Origin: Thamnaconus septentrionalis
Lineage: Eukaryota; Chordata; Actinopteri; Tetraodontiformes; Monacanthidae
NCBI GenBank assembly: GCA_009823395.1
Contig: CM020502.1
Coordinates: 21,732,444-21,796,443, forward strand
Direction of reading: 5' to 3'
DNA: 64,000 nucleotides
In this document: positions 39,201-49,626 of the stretch, piece after piece
Position numbering within the stretch: the stretch's first letter is position 1
Layout of the letters: each line of letters begins with the position of its first letter
The notes under the pieces: generated by a model
What the model was told of the DNA's origin: nothing
Seen by the model: the letters and a program-made list of their open reading frames with translations, nothing else
The model's database searches: none
Translations under genes and position numbers: made by a program

Positions 39201-42200
39201 ATTGTACCTTCTACCTCTGTGGTTGTATGAATTTCACTTAATATTTGCCTTTTTTTTTTCTAGACAACCCAGGGCAGGAGCACAGCCCCGACCTCATGTT
39301 GCCTCAGGGCGCCTTTAGCCACAAGATGGTCCTGAGAGGAGAGACTCTGGAGTTGGAATGCATCGCAGAGGGCCTGTGAGTCACCTGTCTGGATGAATCT
39401 GAACGATTTGTCCTTCGCTTCCGGGGTGGTGGCGGTGGTGGTGGTGGGGGGAGGGGGGGTCGCTGGAGATCGCACAGGAGTTACAAAGAGACTCTCCACT
39501 CTGTCATAGGCCCACGCCCGACATCACCTGGGAGAAGGAAGGGGGGGAACTGCCCACCAACCGTCTGGCCCTGCAGAACTTTCAGAAAACCCTCAGGATT
39601 TCGGATGTGACGGACAGTGATGCCGGAAGATACCGCTGCTCCGCCTCTAACAGGCTGGGAAGCACTCACCACATCATCAACGTCACCGTCAAAGGTTCTT
39701 CGCTGCTGTTTGCCGGGGTTGAAAATAAAGTCTGAACATACTGCATTGTATCTTATGATTTTAATAATATTTAGATATTATTATTATTAGAGTATGGTAT
39801 GGGAAAATGGTTCATTCTGAAATATCTCACTGTCTTCAACAAACTACAGCGGCCCCTTACTGGGTCAGTGCTCCTCGGAACCTGATCCTCGCTCCGAACG
39901 AAACCGGAATCCTGACCTGTCGAGTGAATGGGCAGCCCAAACCGAAAATAAGATGGTTTGTCAACGGAGTTCCCGTCGAGAGTGAGTTAAATGACCTTCT
40001 TCCTCTTCTCCCTCCTTAGCGTGGCTCCCTTCACTGGTGGCCACAGCCGATCATCTAACCTGATTAGCTTCTTCTCTCACTCCAACTAGCAGCCTGTCCT
40101 CGTCACTACACACTCACAGCTGCGTTCACCTCCTCTCTGTCTTTTCCTCTGTAACAGATGCGGCCGAGGACCGCAGCCGGAAGGTGGACGACGACACCGT
40201 GATCCTCAGCAACGTGCAGTCGGGAACCAGCGCCGTCTACCAGTGCAACGCGTCGAACGAGTTCGGCTACCTGCTGGCGAACGCTTTCGTCAACGTTCTC
40301 GGTGAGTCGGGGTGGAAGCTGAGCGTCCTGATGGAAATGTAGGAAGGGAAGTTTTAACGAGGGCGGGGTTTCTCTTTGTAGCCGAGCCGCCCAGGGTGCT
40401 GACGCCCCCCAACCTGGTGTACCAGGTCATCAGCAACAACCTGGCCTTACTCCACTGCGCTTCCTTTGGCTCGCCGATACCAACCATCACATGGTGAGAT
40501 TCAGCTTACATTCACCATTCCCAGGATTCTTAGTGTGTCATAAAATTGGTCCCGTAAATTGTGAAAGTCACATGACCACTCCAGTCTGCCAAGGAACTTT
40601 CCAGAAATTGGGAAAAATCTTCATTCAATCTTCTTCATTTGCTTTCCTCACTTTTCAGGAACAGTTCTAAAAGACTCAGTTCTGGAAATTAGCACTTTGT
40701 GATTTCACAAAGGACAACGATACCTCTCCCAGTTTAGTGGCAACACCCTCAGTCTGGTGTTCGTACCTGTCGTGGAGCGTTTTGCGCCTCTGCGGTGTGA
40801 GTGAAAGCATGGCTCTGAACTCTGGCTGATGAGAAGCAAGTGTTTAATCTCGCGAGAGGAACGAGGGTATCCGAGACAAGCGGGTGTCCGACACAGTTGT
40901 TCACCGAACATCATGAGTACAAGTCTTTTATACCACGGAATAAACGTGAGCATGAGATGAATAAACATGAGCATACAATGAGCAGATACACATGTAATTT
41001 GCCGAACACCTCCCCAACCATATCTGGATTCGCTCCAGCCTCAGTGTTGCTAAAGAAAGATACAAACCCCTATCTGAGTTACTTGACGCCTTTGCCAATC
41101 TGTTTTGGTCAACCTGACCTAACATTAGTGTTAGAGAGGCCTGCTGAAATGTCTCTACAAGTCCAGTTGTCACAAACCACATGATTCAACAATATTTTTT
41201 TCCCACCACAGTACCACACTCGCAGGCTAGCTTGTTTTTTTTTTCCGTGTGTGTTGAACACACAGCTTGTAGAGGCCAAACAGTGGTTCAGCTTGAACAG
41301 AGAGGGCAGCTTTTTGCCAACAGACCATAAAAAGAGAGGGCTAAGTATATTTTTGGGTGGATCATCATCATCAGGATGTGGCAATGATGTGCCTCCGCAG
41401 GTTCAAAGACAGTCAGATCAGTGTCAAGAACGGCGAGCACTACGTCATCCATGAGAACGGCACACTGGAGATCCACGTGGCCCAGCCACTCAACAGCGGG
41501 AAGTACACATGCATCGCCACCAACAACCTGGGCATCAGGGAGAACCATGTCTTCCTGGAGGTCAAAGGTCAGGCTGAGTTAGAAACTTTTGGGAAAAAAA
41601 AGAAAAATGACTAAAGTAAGTGATGTGCCGTCGTTGGGGATATTCACTCCTCTCTCCGCCACCCCCTGCCCTCTAGAGCCCACCCGTATCCTCAAACAGC
41701 CAGAGTACCGGGTGGTCCAGAGAGGAATGAGCGCTCTGTTTGAGTGCAAAGTCAAACACGACCCGTCGCTCATCCCCACCATGACCTGGCTCAAAGACAA
41801 CGGAGAGCTGCCCGACCACGAGAGGTATGGCCCACACAAGAGCTTGCATTCGCTCTGCACTCTGCAGGTGAAACGGTAGCGGGGGAGGTGGTGGTGGTGG
41901 TGCTGGGTGTGAGGTGGGGATTGCAAACGGGCGCCGTTTCACCGTGTCGTCACGTCGGGTTGCCAGGTTCCTGGTCGGCGCCGACACCCTGACCATCACC
42001 GACGTGACGGATGGCGACGAGGGCACCTACACCTGCATGATGAACACCAGCCTGGACATGGACTCGGCCAGCGCCATGCTGACTGTCGTAGGTACGTTCA
42101 CGCTCGGGCGCCTGTCCGAGGACTCAGCTGAAGGAGTGAAACTCGGTGAATGGCACCAGGCTCTTTGTTTTTTTTGTTCGATAAACCGATTCAGCTGGAA

Positions 42201-45200
42201 GTGGTTTCAGCAGCGTCCTACGACATTCCGACGCTTCCCCTTCTCTATTTCTGGCATCTGCGACACGTGTCACTAACTTCTAATCTGTTCTTGTGCTTGT
42301 GCTCTTGCTTCCTCGCTCTCTCAGAGGCCACGCCTACTCCAGCTATTGTCTACGGTAAACTGCGTCCAAACGTTTAGATTCTGTCGCTCCATTGTTTGTC
42401 TCAAGCCCCAACCTTCCATTCTCAGCTGTTTTTCTTTACCGTTAATTTGCCGACTTTTCTTATTTTATGTCACAAGATGTTAAAATTTAGCAACCCGAAT
42501 TTCCCATTTTTCTTTTAATTTTCCGGACTGTTTCCTCCCCTGTGCGATGTCTGCGTCAGCCAAAATTAAGTTCTTCAGCACCACATCTGTCCATCCATCA
42601 TCTGTTCTTTTTGTTCAAAGATATGAAGCAAAAAAAGAAAATGTTTGTGGGGGCATTGCTGGCGGTTAACTGCCTCTGATTGTGTTCACAGAGAGACCCG
42701 ACCCGCCGACCGAGCTGGTCCTCTCTGACCAGACCGAGAAGAGCATCCGACTCACCTGGGTTCATGGAGACGAACACAACAGCCCCACGCAAAGTAGGAG
42801 CATTCCAACTTTTCACATCTTCTGTTTTGTTTGGTGGGATTTTGCGATTTGCAAAGTGTTTCCTGTTGCGGCTAAATATAACGCGGGATTTGCGCCTTTT
42901 TTTTTAATAGCCGAAACAAAATGTTTCATGCATGCTGCCCTCTCTCTAATCTCTGTAATCCTCCCCAGAGTTCCTAATCCAGTTCGAGGATCTCCTCCAC
43001 CAGCCGGGGGTGTGGGTGAATATGACGGAGGTGGCTGGCACCGTCTCCACGGCGCGGCTCAGCCTCTCTCCGTACGTCTACTACGCTTTCCGAGTCCTGG
43101 CGATGAACCGGATTGGCTACAGCGAGCCCAGCCAGCCCTCCAACCAGTACAGGACCAGCCCTGCAGGTGTGTGGCTCACTCACAAACTGCCAGATGAAAA
43201 CAAATCCAATTTAATAAACCATCTTGTTTATTATGTCTGTTTTCTCCAGCTCCTGAAGAGAATCCTGCAGACGTTCAAGGGCGGGGGACGATGCCGAGCA
43301 ACCTCGTCATCACCTGGACAGTAGGTCAAGTGTTTGTTTGGTGCCGTGCAAGCAGTCAACCAAGCCATGGCTGTTCTTGTGCGTCTTTTTCTTGAACAAA
43401 AAAAAACAATCATCTGTTCTGCACAGCAACTGACAGGATTTCAGTCCAACGGACCTGGCCTGGGGTACAAGGTCCAGTGGAGACAGAAGGACGTGGACGA
43501 GGACTGGTCCTCCAAGAATGCGGCCAACGTGTCCGAGCTCGTTGTGCCCGGGACGCCCACCTACGTGCCGTACGAGATCAAGGTTCAAGCCGTGAATGAC
43601 TACGGTGAAGGTCCACAACCGGATATGGTGATTGGATACTCTGGAGAGGACTGTGAGTCAACTTTTTGGAATGGAATGTGTTGTTGTAGTATTGGTCCGA
43701 GTAAGCGTCAAGTGTTTTAAAACCTCTTAAATGTACATGGCGCTGCTGCTGCGGTTTTATACATGAAAAAAGGTTTTACACCATATTTGATCCTTTTCCT
43801 AAGTTGCACGTTAGTCAAAGCCTGATGGCATTTGCACCTTGATGAGAGCCATAGTGCGCACATTCCCAGTGATGCAGTAATGGAAATAATTTTGAGCATT
43901 GTGAAAAAAACAACAACTTTTCTTTACCCATGTTTTCTGCTGCTTCCGTCACAGAGTGTGAACATTTAGCACCATCTAGTGGACTAAAGTCTTACCTTGT
44001 TATATTGATCCAGTATCAGTTGAGTTGAACTTGCATTTGTGCATAATTATAGCTATAAAAAATTCCTGGCAACCTTTATATTGATCAACAGTTAAATAAA
44101 ATATCTCATTATTGTTTGGTATGTTTTGTTATTGATCTTGAACGTCGCATGTCAGATGATGGACTTTTTAGTTATGCTGGGCGGCATCAGCAGTGCGCCG
44201 TGTCTCAATGCCTTGCTGTCTTGTCGCCCCCACAGTGCCACTGTCTGCGCCTGAGAGTGTGCAGGTCATGATTCACAACAGCACAGTCGCAGAGGTTCAC
44301 TGGGAGCCAGTGCCTTTCTCACTGGTCAGAGGCAAACTACTGGGGTATAAGGTCTGTTGTGGGTCAATCATTAAAATCTTAGAGTGTTTTTTTTTTTGAT
44401 GCTGAATATTAAATTCTGACTGTTACGTGGGATATTCAACTTTGGTGTGACATTTCAGGTGAACTTTGCAGGTGAACGTAATGTCTCTAAACTTTTGGAC
44501 GTGACTAACTCGTGGAGTTCCTGCCTCTCAGGTGTTCTACCGCCGTGAGCACGGCCTGAACAAGGCCGGGGAGCAGGGCGAGCAGCCGGAGCAGTCGCTG
44601 ACGTTCCCCGGGAACCGAAGCGAGGGCCGCCTGCCGGGCCTGCAGCCCTACAGCGTCTACAACATCTCCATCAGGGTGCTGAACAACAAGGGGGAGGGGC
44701 CAGCCAGCCAGAGCAAGACGTTCGAGACCCCTGAGGGAGGTGTGTGCACAAGCTGGTTTTCGTAATGCAGAAATTGTGGGTTTGTGGGCCGGGAGGGATT
44801 GGGTTGCAGCCGCTGAGGGAGGGGCTTAGTGAAAGTTCAGTTGTGTTCCGCTGGGTTTCTGCAACTTCGTTCAGATGACTGATGTTTGTGGGCACGATTG
44901 TGTTTTCTTGTCTTGGCACAAACTGCAGTCCAGTGTTATTTTTTTTCACCTTTTTTGAGCCATGGCATATTTTTTACGTTGAAAAACACTCAGCTAGTCT
45001 ATGTCTTTCGTGCAACTTTTGGGCTTAATCGCAAAAGCATAGAAGAAGACACAATTGCAGCCCACAGCATTGAAATTTGCTCTGCTGCCTCACTGTATCT
45101 CTCAGTATGTGCTGTATCTCAGCTGTTTCCCATTAATTAGAACCACTCCTGTTGCTCTGGGAATGTTTTACAGTACCCGGCCCGCCATCTTTCCTGAACG

Positions 45201-46400
45201 TCGAAACCCCAAGTTTGGAATCTGTCACTCTGCAATGGGGCCCCCCACTGCAGAATAATGGACGTTTGGTGGGATACACGCTGAAATACCAGCCAGGTGA
45301 GCTGGAAGCCAGTGAGCGTTGTGCTGGAAGCGGCGCTGCGTGTGTCTCCAAACTTAAAAAAACAAACAAAAAACAAAAACGGTTGTCTCTCTTCTGCGCA
45401 GTGAACGACACCAACGAGCTGGGGCCCCCTCAGCTGGCGGAATTCCTGGCCAACCAGACCACCTTCACCCTGGAAAACCTCAACTCCAGCATGCGCTACA
45501 AGTTCTACTTGAGCGCGAAGACAATCAAGGGCTCAGGCCCCTTCCTGATGGAGGAGGCGGTCACAGTCGTGAACACATGTAGGTTCGCCGCAAAGGAGCC
45601 GTTCTTTTTTTTTTCTTGGTGAATCACTTGGCCTTCCCATATAAGCGAGCAGAAGTCCGCACTACAGGTCCTGAACCCTAATGGATGTCCAAGATTTGTG
45701 TGTTCTGATATCCTCCTCTGTCTCTTCTCTCCTTCTTTTTCTCTACCTCTGAAGTTCTTACTCAGCCCACCGTAGTGCCAGGCAAAGGTAACCCACGTTT
45801 GCCACTGGAAGCACCTGCATGTCAGCGATACAGTCAGACTGTAGAGGGCCGAAAAAGTGGCAAAAAAAAAAGAAAAATTAAGAAACTGTCTTCGACATTA
45901 GCTTAAGGGTGCTTTGCATGTTACTAAGCTAGCATGTTAGACTTCCTGCTTAACAAAAACAGACAAACAAACCAAATAAATTGTGAAGTTTTTCCAGGGG
46001 AAATGCGAGCGTCTTTGAGAAAACCTTTCCCCTGCTGCAGCAGCCTTAGAGGAAACCTTGACTGAGAGTTCAGATGTGCTTGTCGCGTTTGCTTCAAATG
46101 CAGTAGCTTTCATTCGAAGCCCCCGCAACTGCACGTGCGTCATGCTTGCAAAGGTGCTTATTTTTCCCCTTAAGCTCCAATGCATTTGCAGCACAGTGTG
46201 TAGATATCTTTCTTTTTTAATTTTTTTGGAAACATGCATGTCGCCCTGCTTAGATTTAGAGTCGCAGCCTGCAGAACAACAAGGGGCTGCAACATGTTTC
46301 TAACTCAGCATGACAGCTGCAGCTCTCACTGTCATACATGAGCTCTTTCTATTCAACTGCAAACAATCTGGACTGGTCTGTCACTGTCTGTGTGTGTGTT

Positions 46401-46431
<31 letters not shown>

Positions 46432-49400
46432 TGGGGAGAGGGAGAGAGAGAGAGAGAGTCTGTGCACGCATGCGTTTTGTCTCACTCTTCTTCGTGTCCT
46501 TTCAGGCCCCACAGCGCCCCCTCACCCAACCTCCCCTATCACTCAGTCTCCACCTCCCCTGTCTCACAATGGTACATGTGCACTATCCCAAGTCTTGCTC
46601 TCTTTCTCTTTGAGAAAAAATAATAATAACTTAAAAAATGTTCAATGAGGTGTCAACTTCGAATTTTAATAAGTTAATTCATCATTTCCTCTAGATTTTT
46701 TTTGAGATTCTCATATTTGTCTAATGTTGTATAATCTTGTATTTGTCGGTGATATGATATTGTATATAATTACTGTGATGCTGTATATTGTTGGTTAATA
46801 TTGATTGGATAAGGGGCCAAGTGCATATAGATTCAGTTTTTTCTCACCATTTAATTGGTTCAATTCAGCAAATTTAAGAGGTTGACGTACCAAGTATTCA
46901 TAATTTATTATACTCTTAGTTCTTGTTGTTTTTCATTGTGTATTTTCTTCTGATTTTTTTTTTTTTAAATTGAATCCTTAATTATGGTGATGAGCTCGAC
47001 AAAACCCTCTGAATGACTTTTGAAATTACAGCTCTGCTTTCTCTCTGTCGTGTGCTTAGCGCCACCTCTGGGCCCCGCGTTTGGCACGGTTAACACGTCC
47101 GTGTCGGAGGAGGGCGCGGTGATCAGTTGGGATTACTTTGGACGCCATAAGAATGTATATGTGGAATATATTGTTGAGAACAGTAAGGCTTCCTGCTCTC
47201 GTCGCTCGCAGTCGTCTCACAATGTTTGACTCGTATGGCTGCTTTGCTGACTCTCGTTCCTCTCCGTCCATTGCGCCGACTTTCCAGGTAAAGACGACTG
47301 GAAGAAGGAGTTGGTTAACGGTTCACACTGGTATATGATAAAGGGGTTGAAGCCTGGGACGTCCTATAGGGTGCGTGTGGTCGCTAGAGACCCGACTGAC
47401 CCAACTGTCCACAGCACCGACGAGGTTTTGGTTGCAGTGCCAGGTGAGGCGGCATGCCTCAGGGTTGACGTCTTAGTCTTTTCATTTTTTCATTTTTTTT
47501 GCTCTTACCCACTCATCATCTTTTTGTTACTTCACTGTGCATCACATCTGGACTCAAAAAGTACTCAATACTTGACCATGCTAGTTAGTAATGAACGCAT
47601 GCTGCCTGAAATTGGTGAATAAGCGGTTGTTGCTTTAGTGATTTTCGCTCATCTTTAACAGCTCCCCATACTATCTTAACTCATCATGGTTGATATTTCA
47701 CTTTAAATTTCCGTTTCAGCATCTGTGAGATTCAGTGTTGCTCAGCATGGAGATAACAGAGCTTTCAATTTAAGGGCTCAGAGTGAAACTGCGTCAGTCA
47801 CCGCTGACAAACTCCCTCTGTGTTCCCCCCAGCTGCAGCCAGCCGGCAGGTGGACATCGCCACTCAGGGGTGGTTCATCGGGCTGATGTGCGCCATCGCG
47901 CTCCTCATCTTGGTCCTGCTCATCGTGTGCTTCATCAAGAGGAACAAAGGAGGCAAATATCCAGGTTGGGCCCGCTCGCACAGCTGCTTTTCTGGGGGCC
48001 AAGCCCTTTGAATATGAAAAAAAACAAAGTAAACAAAAAACATGTGTGCGATCCACAGTGAAAGAGAAAGAAGACGCGCACCAAGACCCTGAGATCCAGC
48101 CCATGAAGGAGGACGATGGGACGTTTGGGGAGTACAGGTGAGAAAGTGCAGAAAATCGAGATAAGACGTGTAGTTGTTTTGTTTTGTTTTTTCCTTTTTA
48201 TTTATTGTGTCCTGACTTGATTTTACGTGTAGAACGTTTTGCCAGGCAGCAGAGACACACTCGGCACCAGACTTCGTTTCCAAACGCTCCCTAGAGGCAA
48301 GGCAAAGATCGGCACTGCTCTCTCAACTCTTTCCAATAGCTTTACAATAAGAGGCAAAACCATCAAAGTCTACTAACTCCTCTCAAAGTCGCCGTCTTCA
48401 TGTTGGTGGCAGTTCTTCCATTCCATTTTCCTCAGTCAGTGTAACTACATTAATCATGGGTGCTTCACGTCCTGCAGAACTTTGGAGGCATTCAAGCCGT
48501 CTTTCCTCACTGGCTTGAGATTTGTGAATTGCGGTTGACTCCGTAAACCCTGCTCTATTTGCTCTGTGTCCAAGTAGAAACACATCCAGGGACTCATTTT
48601 GGCTTGTGAGTTGTGTTTTTCACTTGTCCCCTCCCCCCCTTCGTTCTTTGTGTTTTTTTGGGCCCGTGTAGGTCAATGGAGAGGTAAGAGAGACGATGGT
48701 GGTATAAATGCATGCCGTCTATGACATCAACTCATGAAGAGAAACTATATGCAAACAGAAGACGCATTAACCCATCTGGTTTGACTAAAGTTCAACCAAA
48801 GTTGAAGCATTGACACAACACGACTGCCCACACTTAACTTGGCTGTCGCCTACTTTTTTTTTTTTTGAATGCACTGAGCCTGGGACAGGAGGTCTTTGAT
48901 TATGGCAACGTCTTTTTAGGGTTTTTCCCAAAATAAAAAATAAAGAAAAGAGGTGCATTGTGAATCCTATTGCATGTCAACAGAAAACCGTTTTTTTTTT
49001 ATTCTATACAAATTGCACACAAGTACAGTTTGGCACGCATTTCCAGAATGGCCTTTGGTAGTTCTCACCAACCTTTAGTCCGAGGAGCACACGGGCTCGA
49101 CACGTGCGTGGATTCATGCAGACGGGGAGGCGTCAGACGGACAATCACTGAATTGGGCATTTTTCCCGCCCAAAACGTGAATGCCCAAATTACTATATTT
49201 TCACTCCCAAAATGCTAATTATCTTCAGATATTCTAGTACCATATTTCTCCTTTCCTCCCTTGGAGTGTTGCCCGGTCTGCCTCAGTCCACGTGCAAACG
49301 GCTCGATTCAGCACTAACACCCGATCGTACCCTGGGATATGAAAACTGTGGCTGAGCTTTTCAACTGTACGAAGTTAAAAGACAACTTTTTCTTTCTTTT

Positions 49401-49555
49401 TTAAACTTCCGGTCGCAGCAGATTCCCCATTAATCAAGCAGTTGTGCATTTCTGTCATGAGATGAAGTGAGATGTTCTACTCCAATTCGTACAGTTGAAA
49501 GCAGCAGAAAACCAATGCTATACTCTGCTAACACTTGAATAGCAGCCTCCTCTCT

Positions 49556-49626
<71 letters not shown>

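Noticed and set aside
41900..41966. Upstream extension of the second nrcam Ig6 exon (reads [12 protein letters not shown])
   Set aside because: RFTV looks like the human residues, but using it would add about 12 residues. The acceptor at 41965-41966 gives a gap-free alignment and correct phase.
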